Notes: a model not told the origin generated them from the letters alone. DNA of 64,000 bases from Arthrobacter sp. zg-Y919 (GCF_030142045.1 NZ_CP126242.1:3020268-3084267), one strand, 5' to 3'; shown: positions 52,306 through 60,329, counted from the stretch's first letter. Translations and numbers: made by a program.

Positions 52306-53400
52306 TCAGCAGCTGTACCCGAGGGAATCCACCCGGCTGCCGAAGCCCGGGTTGATCTGGAAGGCTCCGCTGCGGCAGGCCTTGTTGCCGCTGAGCACAA
52401 CACCGGTGAGCTTGCCGAAGATATCAACGGACAGCCCTGGATTATCCTCGAAGCGGTTGTCCCGGACCTCCACGTTGGTGACCGGGCCTTTGCCCCCGTA
52501 GTAGCCGGTGACGAGGCCTCCGCTGGACCCCCAGAAGTGGTTTCCAACGATTGTGAGGTTATAGGCACCGGCCTTACCGACGGCGATCTGCATGGCGGAC
52601 CCGTGGCGGCCGCCGCGCACCGTATTACCCAGATAGGCGACATCGTGGACAGGCTCGCCCATACTGTGCGCCACGAGACCGTCGTCGCCGTCGTCACCCG
52701 ATCCCTGGTCCACCGTGTTGCCCTGCACAACGCCGAAGCTGGCGTCCAGGATGTGGATGCCGTCCAGCTGGTCGTACCTTCCGTTGGTGGAAACCGAGGT
52801 GGTGTTGTTTCGGATGCAGAAGCCGGAGCTGGCCACCACTGCGATGGAATAGGTGAACGGATTAACCGTCGTTACTTCCTCGACGACGACGTTGGTGGAG
52901 TACCGGACGTCGATCAGGTACTCGGTGAGCCGGTTTGGCATGTTTCCATCAAGGGTGTCGCCGCTGTGGTCCGCGGTCAGGTCCGAAATAGTCACCCCCG
53001 AGGCACCGTTCGTTGTGATCAGCGGGTGGCCGCCGAAGGGCCCCGTGCTCTCAAGAAACTGCGGTCCCGCCTTCAATCTGGTGGCACTGCCCGCTCCCTT
53101 GAGCGTCACGCCGTCGCGCAGGATGAGGGGACGGGAGAGGAGGTAGGTGCCTGCGGACAGCTGGACCACCTCCCCGCCCCGGCCCGAGGAAGCGTCAATG
53201 GCCGCCTGGATGGTCCCTGCCCAGTCCACCGTGGAATCTCCGCCCGGCGCTTCGACACGGCTGACAGTGGCAGCCGTACTTCCGGTAGCTACGCAACTCA
53301 TGGCCGTACTCCCTTCCACGGCGGTCTCGGCCTGTGCGGGCACGCCGAGGAAACTTGACGCGAGAACCATGGCGGCCACGCGTGAAAACGAGCGCTTCAT
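52306..53400 (-). CDS. Secreted right-handed beta-helix protein
   Basis: The 364-residue product begins with a signal peptide (MKRSFSRVAAMVLASSFLGV, then PAQAETA, cleavage near residue 25). It continues with DWAGTIQAAIDASSGRGGEV and VQLSAGTYLLSRPLILRDGV, the start pattern of pectate-lyase/pectin-like beta-helices. Short repeated coils such as VVASSGFCIRNNT and LGNTVRGGRHGSAMQIAV follow. I chose ATG at 53400; the longer reading to 53535 passes through a parS site. It converges with the PIG-L gene, stops 11 bases apart. It may bind or cleave the glycan made by the cluster; the active site was not identified. Confidence 0.83.
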   Translation of the reverse strand: MKRSFSRVAAMVLASSFLGVPAQAETAVEGSTAMSCVATGSTAATVSRVEAPGGDSTVDWAGTIQAAIDASSGRGGEVVQLSAGTYLLSRPLILRDGVTLKGAGSATRLKAGPQFLESTGPFGGHPLITTNGASGVTISDLTADHSGDTLDGNMPNRLTEYLIDVRYSTNVVVEEVTTVNPFTYSIAVVASSGFCIRNNTTSVSTNGRYDQLDGIHILDASFGVVQGNTVDQGSGDDGDDGLVAHSMGEPVHDVAYLGNTVRGGRHGSAMQIAVGKAGAYNLTIVGNHFWGSSGGLVTGYYGGKGPVTNVEVRDNRFEDNPGLSVDIFGKLTGVVLSGNKACRSGAFQINPGFGSRVDSLGYSC

Positions 53401-53497
53401 GAGCCTCAGTGTAGGGGCCGCTGCCGAATAGGTCGCCCGTAATTCCGTTGCAGTCTTTCCTTGCTGCCTCGGGATCCCTGCGGGCGGCACCAAAAGC

Positions 53498-53513
53498 CGT
53501 TTCACGTGAAACA
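53498..53513. promoter_or_regulatory. parS site
   Basis: CGTTTCACGTGAAACA contains the perfect 14-bp ParB-binding palindrome (15 of 16 consensus bases). It is isolated, 2 kb left of the main array, in the gap between the beta-helix gene and the ArsR gene. Confidence 0.9.
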
Positions 53514-53576
53514 ACCCCGACGCCCAGTGCTGCATGCGTCCCAGGTTCGCGGGTACGGCGCGGCGCTCGGGTGGGG

Positions 53577-54128
53577 CTAAGTGGCGGTGGTGTTTGTAGG
53601 TTCTGCCCCGGGCCGGCCCTCGGGATGGACGGCCAGAAAGAGCGAGTAGTGGGTGCTGCCCTCAGGGGGCTTTTCCGCTTCGAATTCGTCGAACAGGTTC
53701 TGGACGCGTTCGAGGAGCCTTGCGTGTCCTTCTTCGGTCAGGCGTATGCCTAACCGGGATATCGTGACCTGCTCCGATGCGGGAACCTGCCCGACCTCGG
53801 AGACAAAAGCGCCAATCATCGCGCTGCGCATCTGGGCATCGCGGCTATCCAGATTCAGCTGCCACGACTTGCCCGTCGCCCGGTACGGAATCTCATATGC
53901 ACCGCTCGGCCCGGACCTTGCCTCCTGCGGTTCCAGGAAACCTGCCGACACGAGCTTGCGGACGTGAAAGAGCACCGTGGCCGGATTGCTGTCGAGCCGG
54001 GTCGCGATCTCCTTGTTGGTCAGCTCCTCGTTGAGGCAGAGACGCAGAATGCGAACCCGTATCGCCGAGGCAAGGGCTTTCGCCTCTTCCTCACTCGCTG
54101 ACCGCCGAGGGGCACCGCCGCTCTCCAT
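53577..54128 (-). CDS. ArsR-type helix-turn-helix regulator
   Basis: The 183-residue protein has a winged helix-turn-helix of the ArsR type (ALASAIRVRILRLCLNEELT, NKEIATRLDSNPATVLFHVR, then KLVSAGFLEP). A C-terminal region of about 90 residues lacks a metal-binding cysteine cluster. The start is ATG at 54128; the longer start overlaps the divergent MFS gene. A palindrome TTGACAAATGTCAA lies in the 61-base gap to the MFS gene, so it probably represses that exporter and itself. The signal is unknown. Confidence 0.87.
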   Translation of the reverse strand: MESGGAPRRSASEEEAKALASAIRVRILRLCLNEELTNKEIATRLDSNPATVLFHVRKLVSAGFLEPQEARSGPSGAYEIPYRATGKSWQLNLDSRDAQMRSAMIGAFVSEVGQVPASEQVTISRLGIRLTEEGHARLLERVQNLFDEFEAEKPPEGSTHYSLFLAVHPEGRPGAEPTNTTAT

Positions 54129-54153
54129 GGGTGCAGAGTACCAGAGGGGGCTA

Positions 54154-54182
54154 TTGACAAATGTCAATCGATTGCCCAAAGT
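54154..54182 (+). promoter_or_regulatory. Operator palindrome and leaderless promoter of the MFS gene
   Basis: TTGACAAATGTCAA (54154-54167) is a perfect palindrome about a central AA/TT and also supplies a consensus -35 TTGACA. A weak -10 (CAAAGT, 54177-54182) follows 17 bases later. Transcription would then start at the A of the ATG at 54190, matching the absence of a ribosome binding site. A regulator on the palindrome would cover the promoter. Confidence 0.5.
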
Positions 54183-54189
54183 CAACCAC

Positions 54190-55479
54190 ATGACCGACGA
54201 AGATGGTGCCGAAGGGCAAGCGCAAGCAGGGGTCCTCCAGGATCGTGACTTCCGCTTCCTGCTGGATTCCACCTCGCTGAGTCAGATTGGGCAGCAGATT
54301 TCAGGCCTCGCACTGCCGCTGGTAGCGGTGGTTTCGCTGACAGCCACAGAGTTCGAAGTGGGACTCCTCTCCGCCATGAGCACTGTTGCGTTCCTATTGA
54401 TCGGCCTGCCCGCCGGCGTCTGGGTTGATCGGCTGCGGTACCGGCGGATACTCATCGTCTCGGATCTGATCCGGGCAGTGGTCCTGCTGACTATTCCGAC
54501 CGCCTGGTGGCTTGGCGTCTTGACCGTCTGGCAGCTCTACGCTGTGGCTCTGGTTATGGGTGTCTTCAGCGTCTTCTTCGACGTGGCCTACCAAAGTTAT
54601 CTCCCTCGGCTCATAGGGAGGGAGCGTCTAGTCGAGGGAAATGCCAAGCTGGAGACAGTGCACTCTGTCGCCCAGCTGGGCGGCCCGGTTGCAGCCGGCC
54701 AGCTCATCGCCTGGCTAACGGCTCCCGTTGCCCTGGCATTCGATGCCGTCGCCATGGGTTTGTCCGCGCTGTTCGTTGGATGCATGCGTTACCAACAGCC
54801 CAAGCCCGACGCAGGTGCGCGGTCGCCGCTGGCAGCCGATATCGCTGAGGGCCTGCGTTTCGTCCTTGGCAACCCGCTGCTTCGGGCGATCGCCGGTTCC
54901 ACAGCATTATTCAACCTCGCCTTCGCGGCCTACATGGCCATGCTTGTGTTCTTCCTGCCGCGTGATGTTGGCCTGGGTGCCCAGCAGATCGGAATCGTCT
55001 TCTCACTACTGGGTGTCGGCGGCCTGGCCGGTGCCCTCGCTACGAGGCGTTTGACCCTGTGGTTGGGCGAAGGGCCAGCCATCTGGCTGTCCACCGCCAC
55101 AACGGCGCCCTTTGCCCTCCTGATGCCGGCGGCGGCCGACGGCGGATGGTCGGTCTGGCTCGGCGCGTCCGGCCTCGCCGTGGCCGGGTTCGGCATAGTC
55201 GTTTACAACGTGACTCAAGTAAGCTTCCGTCAGCGGCTGACCCCTGACCACCTGTTGGGCCGTATGAACGCCACCATGCGCTTCCTAATCTGGGGAACAC
55301 AGCCAATCGGGGCGGTGATAGGTGGCTTCCTTGGTCAGCTGTATGGGGCAGAGGCTGCTCTCTGGATCGCGGGGACGGTTGCCTGCATGGCCTTCTTGCC
55401 TGTTGTCCTGTCGCCCCTGCGCAGGATGCGCCGTCTGCCCGATGGACACACCGCTGTAGCCACCCCTCCTCCCGCTTAG
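54190..55479 (+). CDS. MFS exporter, DHA3/macrolide-efflux type
   Basis: The 429-residue protein has about 12 hydrophobic segments and the DHA3 family opening LQDRDFRFLLDSTSLSQIGQ near residue 14, then LPAGVWVDRLRYRRILIVSD, the MFS A-motif. The middle has FDVAYQSYLPRLIGRERLVE, typical of the MefA/EntS group. ATG at 54190 has no ribosome binding site and is probably read from a leaderless mRNA. It is divergent from the ArsR gene. The substrate is unknown; drug export is the usual role. Confidence 0.88.
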   Translation: MTDEDGAEGQAQAGVLQDRDFRFLLDSTSLSQIGQQISGLALPLVAVVSLTATEFEVGLLSAMSTVAFLLIGLPAGVWVDRLRYRRILIVSDLIRAVVLLTIPTAWWLGVLTVWQLYAVALVMGVFSVFFDVAYQSYLPRLIGRERLVEGNAKLETVHSVAQLGGPVAAGQLIAWLTAPVALAFDAVAMGLSALFVGCMRYQQPKPDAGARSPLAADIAEGLRFVLGNPLLRAIAGSTALFNLAFAAYMAMLVFFLPRDVGLGAQQIGIVFSLLGVGGLAGALATRRLTLWLGEGPAIWLSTATTAPFALLMPAAADGGWSVWLGASGLAVAGFGIVVYNVTQVSFRQRLTPDHLLGRMNATMRFLIWGTQPIGAVIGGFLGQLYGAEAALWIAGTVACMAFLPVVLSPLRRMRRLPDGHTAVATPPPA

Positions 55480-55566
55480 GCTGGTGCATGGCCTGGGCCG
55501 TGTACAGCCCTGTGGGCCCCTATGTCCCTACGTAAGCGCGCCAGAGACAGCGCTGACCCGCAGCAC

Positions 55567-55582
55567 CGTTTCACGTGAAACA
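55567..55582. promoter_or_regulatory. parS site
   Basis: CGTTTCACGTGAAACA: perfect 14-bp core, 15 of 16 consensus bases. First site of the main array, 88 bases after the MFS stop. Confidence 0.92.
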
Positions 55583-55675
55583 GCTACACACCGGGCGCCC
55601 AGCTGCACTGAAGTCGAACCTTGCCGCCTTTGCTGAGTCGAGCACAATCTCCCCAGGCAGAGCACTAGGGGGATT

Positions 55676-55691
55676 CGTTTCACGTGAAACA
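55676..55691. promoter_or_regulatory. parS site
   Basis: CGTTTCACGTGAAACA: perfect 14-bp core, 15 of 16 consensus bases; 109 bases from the previous site. Confidence 0.92.
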
Positions 55692-55808
55692 GTGGACGAT
55701 AACGGTGCCTGTCGGGTCCGTACGCCATTTTCGAAGAAGCAGTCGATGTATCGCCAGCACCGCGACAGTGCGTCGACCGCAACCGCCAACGTCCGCCGCT
55801 ATGTCGCT

Positions 55809-55848
55809 ATCTCGCCATCTCGCCATCTCGCCATCTCGCCATCTCGCC
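55809..55848 (+). repeat. Five tandem copies of ATCTCGCC
   Basis: Five exact 8-bp units in a row between two parS sites. It is too short-period for CRISPR and likely a slippage-prone simple repeat. Confidence 0.9.
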
Positions 55849-55927
55849 ATCAACTTTAGCCATTGCCCATGCCAGGCAGCGAAGCGCCTCCTGGAGGTCG
55901 GCAGTGTTTCGGCCTGGAAACCGACGG

Positions 55928-55943
55928 TGTTTCACGTGAAACC
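55928..55943. promoter_or_regulatory. parS site
   Basis: TGTTTCACGTGAAACC: perfect 14-bp core, 15 of 16 consensus bases. Confidence 0.92.
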
Positions 55944-56076
55944 GGCTGGCCTTCCGAGTCGCCTCCGCGCCTCGTGACCCAGCATGAAGATGCAACCAGC
56001 CCGCTGCATCAGTTCCAATGGGGCCTTCGGCAACAGCTGCACCAGTTCTGCGCATCCATCTCACATGGTGGTGTGC

Positions 56077-56092
56077 GGTTTCACGTGAAACA
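56077..56092. promoter_or_regulatory. parS site
   Basis: GGTTTCACGTGAAACA: perfect 14-bp core, 15 of 16 consensus bases. Confidence 0.92.
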
Positions 56093-56417
56093 CCGTCAGC
56101 GAACTGGAAGCACTCCTGCAACCGTGCAGCTCTGACGCAGGATGGCTAGGTGATCGGTCAGGAACGCCCCTAGTCGCTTGGATTGACCCAAATCGTTTGG
56201 CTTTAGGGCGGCTTCTTCCGCAATCGCGGTATAGCTAATTGGCTACACGACCTGCAAGGACGTGCTCATTCACTGGATACCGGGATAAATGCGCGGGCTC
56301 ATAAGCGCGAACCCTGCGGCATGAACCGTTGCCGAGCCGGCGGTCCAAGCACAAAGCACAGGAAAGACACACCTCCGTCTTGACTGTCGCTAACGGTACC
56401 GAACCTATGATCCGCAC

Positions 56418-56433
56418 TGTTTCACGTGAAACA
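56418..56433. promoter_or_regulatory. parS site, full consensus
   Basis: TGTTTCACGTGAAACA matches the 16-bp consensus exactly. Confidence 0.95.
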
Positions 56434-56831
56434 GCGAAGCTCGTCCTGTGGTCGGGAACTGTCATCTTGACGGACTAGGGACTCCTCGATTCCTTTTCCT
56501 TCTCGAGACTCTTCAGGGCCCTCACACAGGATCTCCACATCAATAAAACGGCCGTCCGGTTTCACCCTTTCCCGACGGCGAAAAAATGCGAAATCTAGCG
56601 GCCTAGCGCAGATAACCAAAACGGTCCGGTTGTGTACCAGGTCTGTCTGATTGCTGGCTTGTCGTACACCGGTGGCCACCCCGGGACGGTAGGTAGAGGC
56701 CCTGCGGAGCTGGGGTTATGGGGAGCGTTAGCCCCAAGAGCCTCTGGACCCGCGCGGTGCCGGTGTGTTCGCCTCAGCACCCGTCGGTGTCCGGCCGACA
56801 TCAGTACCTTGGTAAAGAAGGGCAGCGGGCA

Positions 56832-56847
56832 TGTTTCACGTGAAACC
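56832..56847. promoter_or_regulatory. parS site
   Basis: TGTTTCACGTGAAACC: perfect 14-bp core, 15 of 16 consensus bases. Confidence 0.92.
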
Positions 56848-56903
56848 AATGCGGGCCAGGCTGGTGTGGCGTATGGGCTTGGGTAAGGAGGGGTAGGGTG
56901 CGC

Positions 56904-56919
56904 TGGTTCACGCGAAACC
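56904..56919. promoter_or_regulatory. Degenerate parS-like site
   Basis: TGGTTCACGCGAAACC differs from the 14-bp core at two positions. It lies 72 bases from each of two intact neighbours and is probably a decayed copy with weak or no ParB binding. Confidence 0.5.
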
Positions 56920-56975
56920 GATGCAGTGGCATCGATGCGGCATAAGGACAAGGGTACGCGCTGTAACAGCGTCGG

Positions 56976-56991
56976 TGTTTCACGTGAAACC
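56976..56991. promoter_or_regulatory. parS site
   Basis: TGTTTCACGTGAAACC: perfect 14-bp core, 15 of 16 consensus bases. Confidence 0.92.
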
Positions 56992-57079
56992 ACCAAGCAA
57001 TCGCTGTACCTAAGCGGCGGACGGTCCGATTTCGGCGCCCACGCACCCAGCGGTATCCAGCTCGTGCAGCGAGGTGGAC

Positions 57080-57095
57080 TGTTTCACGTGAAACA
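57080..57095. promoter_or_regulatory. parS site, full consensus
   Basis: TGTTTCACGTGAAACA matches the 16-bp consensus exactly; 104 bases from the previous site. Confidence 0.95.
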
Positions 57096-57487
57096 GTGTG
57101 TCCTTAAGCTCTGCAGCTCGCCGCAGACGAGAAGTCGCCTCGACTAGGCCAGAGGGAACAAACTAGCTCCGGAGTGCGGCCGTTGTTATGGCGACTAGCG
57201 GTGGAGACGGGAAGTTGCCCCCGCGCCGTTCTGACCGGCCGATCGGCCGACCGCCCGGGAGGGACGAATCCCAGGCCTCCACTGAACGACTCAGAGTTCT
57301 ATTACCGCGTACGGGCCGCTATTACGTTTAACAACTCCTACCGACAGTCAACGTCGCTTTAGAGCGTGATAGTCGAGGGCTACAACCCGAACTGGGATGA
57401 ACGACCGTCGGTCCATCCGCGACAGCTGCACCGGAATGACCTTTGCCACCGGTGACTACGAAGCGCAGGACACCCCTGAAGACAAGA

Positions 57488-57519
57488 AGGGCCGGTGTTT
57501 CACGTGAAACACCGGCCCT
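57488..57519. terminator. 32-bp perfect palindrome around a parS site, possible parB terminator
   Basis: AGGGCCGG and CCGGCCCT flank a full parS so that the whole 32 bp is a perfect inverted repeat. It lies 25 bases beyond the parB stop and would fold as a very stable RNA hairpin. The T-run is poor (CTTCTTGTCTTC on the parB strand). Confidence 0.6.
57496..57511. promoter_or_regulatory. parS site, full consensus, nested in the palindrome after parB
   Basis: TGTTTCACGTGAAACA matches the 16-bp consensus exactly and is the parS nearest the parB stop codon. Confidence 0.95.
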
Positions 57520-57543
57520 CCAATCCAGCACAGACTTCCCGAT

Positions 57544-58956
57544 TTACTCGCCAGGTGCCGAGAGGACGCCCATAATCCGGTTCAGATCGTCAACGCTGGC
57601 GAATTCGATGCTGACCTTGCCCTTCCGGGCACCCAGGGTGATCTTGACGTTTGTATCCAACCGATCGGAAAGCGAGGTCGCCAAGTAATCCAAACGCTCG
57701 TGGCGGGCGCCGATCTTCGGCTTAGCCGTCTTCGCCGGCTTCCGGATCCCATCAGCCAGTGAAACGATTTCTTCCGTGGCCCGCACGGAAAGACCCTCGG
57801 CCACGATCTTTTGGGCCAACTTCTCCATCTCCGCTGGGTCGCCGAGTCCAAGGAGCGCACGCGCGTGCCCAGCTGACAGAACCCCCGCGGCCAGACGGCG
57901 CTGGACCAAAGGAGGCAGCTTCATCAACCGCAGTGTGTTGGTTACCTGCGGTCGTGAGCGTCCAATTCGATCGGCGAGCTCCTCGTGCGAGCACTCGAAA
58001 TCGTCCAGAAGTTGCTGGTAGGCAGCCGCCTCTTCCAGCGGATTCAGCTGACTACGGTGCAGGTTCTCCAGAAGGGCATCGCGGAGCAGATCGACGTCCT
58101 GGGTGGAACGGATAATCGCGGGAACGAAATCAAGTCCAGCGGCTCGGGATGCACGCCAGCGGCGTTCACCCATAACCAGCTCATACGGGTGTTCTGCATC
58201 TGACTCGGGAGAGGGACGCACCACGATTGGCTGCAGTACACCGATTTCGCGGATCGAGTGTACAAGCTCGGCCATATCGTCTTCATCGAAGACGGACCGT
58301 GGCTGTTTCCGGTTGGGATGGATCGAGTCGATGGGGAGTTCGGCGAACGTGGCCCCGGGAACCTCAACGAGGCCTCCCGTATCTGGGGCGGCCGGCGATG
58401 TTTCACGGGAAACATCGTCGATCACGGTGGCTGCATCCGGCGTCTGGTCACTGGCCCCAGCCGATGCTGCAGGTGCGGCCTCCTCTGCCTCAGGCCCGCC
58501 TGCTGCGGGGTCAGTGGCGGCGATCTGCGCCTGCTCCCCATCCTTGCTGCCGGCGTCCTTCACGGGCTTCCTGGAGGCGGGGGCTGGAGCATCCGCACCG
58601 GTTCCTGACGGCCCGGCAGTCAAACTTTCAGCTTCAGCGATGGCGGCATTCTCCTGAGAATCCGCCTGCGAGTCCTTACCAGTGCGCATGTCGGCGTTGG
58701 CGACAGAGGAACGGTTCATCGAACTTCGCGTAGTGGACTTCTTCGCAGGTCCCCGGAGCGCATCCTTGTTAATGCCTGCGCCCTTGCGGGGGCCGGAGCT
58801 GCTGGCGCGGGGCTCATCGGCTGCGGCGAAAAACAAATCAACCGGGCGTCCTGATGCCGTGCCGACCTGGTTAGGGCTTGAGGTTTCCACAGGCTCGGCA
58901 CTGCTAGGGATCAAAGCTCCCAGACCGCGGCCTAAACCACGACGCTTCTCGGCCAT
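57544..58956 (-). CDS. parB: Chromosome partitioning protein ParB
   Basis: ParB binds parS, spreads as a CTP-dependent clamp and recruits condensin and ParA. The 470-residue protein starts [19 protein letters not shown], the usual ParA-contact tail, but then has an Ala/Ser/Glu-rich unstructured segment to about residue 190, making it longer than the usual 290-380. The CTP-binding region follows ([20 protein letters not shown], and [13 protein letters not shown] as the arginine-rich box). The helix-turn-helix is [20 protein letters not shown], and the C-terminal dimerisation part is [17 protein letters not shown]. It is encoded 104 bases downstream of parA. Confidence 0.97.
   Translation of the reverse strand: MAEKRRGLGRGLGALIPSSAEPVETSSPNQVGTASGRPVDLFFAAADEPRASSSGPRKGAGINKDALRGPAKKSTTRSSMNRSSVANADMRTGKDSQADSQENAAIAEAESLTAGPSGTGADAPAPASRKPVKDAGSKDGEQAQIAATDPAAGGPEAEEAAPAASAGASDQTPDAATVIDDVSRETSPAAPDTGGLVEVPGATFAELPIDSIHPNRKQPRSVFDEDDMAELVHSIREIGVLQPIVVRPSPESDAEHPYELVMGERRWRASRAAGLDFVPAIIRSTQDVDLLRDALLENLHRSQLNPLEEAAAYQQLLDDFECSHEELADRIGRSRPQVTNTLRLMKLPPLVQRRLAAGVLSAGHARALLGLGDPAEMEKLAQKIVAEGLSVRATEEIVSLADGIRKPAKTAKPKIGARHERLDYLATSLSDRLDTNVKITLGARKGKVSIEFASVDDLNRIMGVLSAPGE
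58399..58414. promoter_or_regulatory. parS-like site inside parB
   Basis: TGTTTCACGGGAAACA differs from the consensus at one central base. The codons read V-S-R-E-T, the same peptide as at the intact parS in parA. Confidence 0.6.
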
Positions 58957-59060
58957 GGGTAAGTCCTTCCCTTATGCCAGCAACAAGCGGCACGGATTGA
59001 TTGTGAGAGTATTCTAAGGCGCGAAACCACCGATGGCAGCCGCACCGCGCCGGGGCGTCC

Positions 59061-60233
59061 CTAGGCGCGCTGGGCTATCTCGGCTGCAGCTTCCAGGTAG
59101 GACAGGGCGCCGGTCGAGGAGGGGTCGTATGTCATGACCGTCTGCTGGTAGCTCGGTGCCTCTGAAATGCGTACCGACCGCGGGACGACGGCGCGGAGAA
59201 CCTGCTCCGGGAAATGTTCGCGCACCTCGGCCGCGACCTGTGCCGCGAGGTTCGTCCTACCGTCGTACATGGTCAGCAGAATCGTGGAAACAACCAGATC
59301 CGCGTTCAGATGCTTCTGAATCATCTCGATGTTCTTGAGCAGCTGGCTCAAACCTTCGAGTGCGTAGTACTCGCACTGGATCGGAATGAGGACTTCCCTG
59401 GCTGCGACGAAGGCGTTAACGGTCAGCAGTCCCAGGCTCGGCGGGCAGTCAATGAAAATGTAATCGAGCCGCTCCAGCCCCTGCTTTTCGCGCTCTGCAG
59501 CGTAGACGTCGATCGCGCGGCGCAGGCGCTGTTCGCGGGCCACAAGGGAGACCAGTTCGATCTCTGCCCCGGCCAGGTGAATGGTTGCAGGTGCGCAGAT
59601 GAGGTTGTTAATGTCCGGGCATGGCGCAATAACGTTGGCCAGCGGGAGGTCATCAATCAGCACGTCGTAAATACTCTCGACCTCTGCGCGATGGTCAATG
59701 CCGAGGGCGGTCGATGCGTTTCCCTGCGGGTCGATATCGATAACCAGAACGTTCTGCCCCGCGGTGGCCAGCGCAGCAGCAAGGTTTACCGTGGTGGTGG
59801 TCTTACCAACCCCACCCTTCTGGTTGCTCACCGTCATGACCCGCGTTTCCGGTGGACGTGGCAGTACGCGCCCACGCAACTTATCGCGGCGCCGGTTTTC
59901 ACTGGCTAGTTCCCGGGCCAGGGGGGTGCTCTCGTCCATCAAGTCCATAACATCTACCGATGTTGACGCAGGAGCGGCTTCATCGGATACACCACCTTCG
60001 ATAGCTTGGGGGGTCGGCACTTGTACGGCGCTGCTTTCAGTCCGGGCGGGTTGCAGCGGCTCAGCAGACCCCGTTTCACGTGAAACGGCGTCGGGTGCTC
60101 GCTTGGCCACAACCTTTTGCGGTTGCTTTCTGCCGAAAGAGGTGGACAAGGCCGATCCAAGTGCGGCGAAAGGAGGAATTCTTCTTGCGGCAGAATCGCG
60201 CACACTCACCTGGTCATGCTCACTTTCCAACAT
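59061..60233 (-). CDS. parA: Chromosome partitioning ATPase ParA (Soj)
   Basis: ParA is a DNA-bound, Walker-type ATPase that moves ParB-parS complexes. In the 390-residue protein the first 125 or so residues are a disordered extension. The ATPase then begins VMTVSNQKGGVGKTTTTVNL (deviant Walker A, KGGVGKT), with VLVIDIDPQGNASTALG, DYIFIDCPPSLGLLTVNA and VVPRSVRISEAPSYQQTVMT following. The extension contains VSRET, encoded by an intact parS. ATG at 60233 has only a weak ribosome binding site. It follows rsmG in the conserved oriC-left order. Confidence 0.96.
   Translation of the reverse strand: MLESEHDQVSVRDSAARRIPPFAALGSALSTSFGRKQPQKVVAKRAPDAVSRETGSAEPLQPARTESSAVQVPTPQAIEGGVSDEAAPASTSVDVMDLMDESTPLARELASENRRRDKLRGRVLPRPPETRVMTVSNQKGGVGKTTTTVNLAAALATAGQNVLVIDIDPQGNASTALGIDHRAEVESIYDVLIDDLPLANVIAPCPDINNLICAPATIHLAGAEIELVSLVAREQRLRRAIDVYAAEREKQGLERLDYIFIDCPPSLGLLTVNAFVAAREVLIPIQCEYYALEGLSQLLKNIEMIQKHLNADLVVSTILLTMYDGRTNLAAQVAAEVREHFPEQVLRAVVPRSVRISEAPSYQQTVMTYDPSSTGALSYLEAAAEIAQRA
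60072..60087. promoter_or_regulatory. parS site inside parA
   Basis: CGTTTCACGTGAAACG: perfect 14-bp core within the N-terminal extension of parA, translated V-S-R-E-T. The TCA serine codon it needs is unusual in DNA of this composition. Confidence 0.88.
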
Positions 60234-60329
60234 AAAGCGTTAAGGCATTGGTCCATCTAGACTATCCGCTCCCCGGCTATTACCCGGGATCATCACGGGT
60301 GTGTGCATGCTACGCGAATGTCAGACACC

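Larger units (their letters stand above)
55480..57543. other. Gene-poor parS array (centromere-like region)
   Basis: About 2.06 kb with no convincing gene; the ORFs here have no good ribosome binding sites and mainly translate the parS sites themselves (peptides VSRET and FHVK recur). It holds nine perfect 14-bp parS cores and one degenerate copy, a short tandem repeat (55809-55848) and a 12-bp palindrome GGCCGATCGGCC at 57239-57250. It lies downstream of parB. Confidence 0.85.

Noticed and set aside
53401..53535. Upstream start for the beta-helix protein
   Set aside because: The extra 45 residues are not conserved-looking and read through a parS site; the start at 53400 gives a clean signal peptide.
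55809..55848. Possible CRISPR array
   Set aside because: The units are 8 bp with no spacers, and no cas genes are present.
55575..57147. Several ORFs of 60-130 codons in the parS region
   Set aside because: They lack ribosome binding sites, overlap each other on both strands, and their recurring peptides (VSRET, FHVK) are only translations of parS.
41017..57543. Transposase, integrase or attachment-site marks of a mobile island
   Set aside because: No transposase or integrase gene, tRNA or flanking direct repeat was found, so the cluster is described as accessory by position only.
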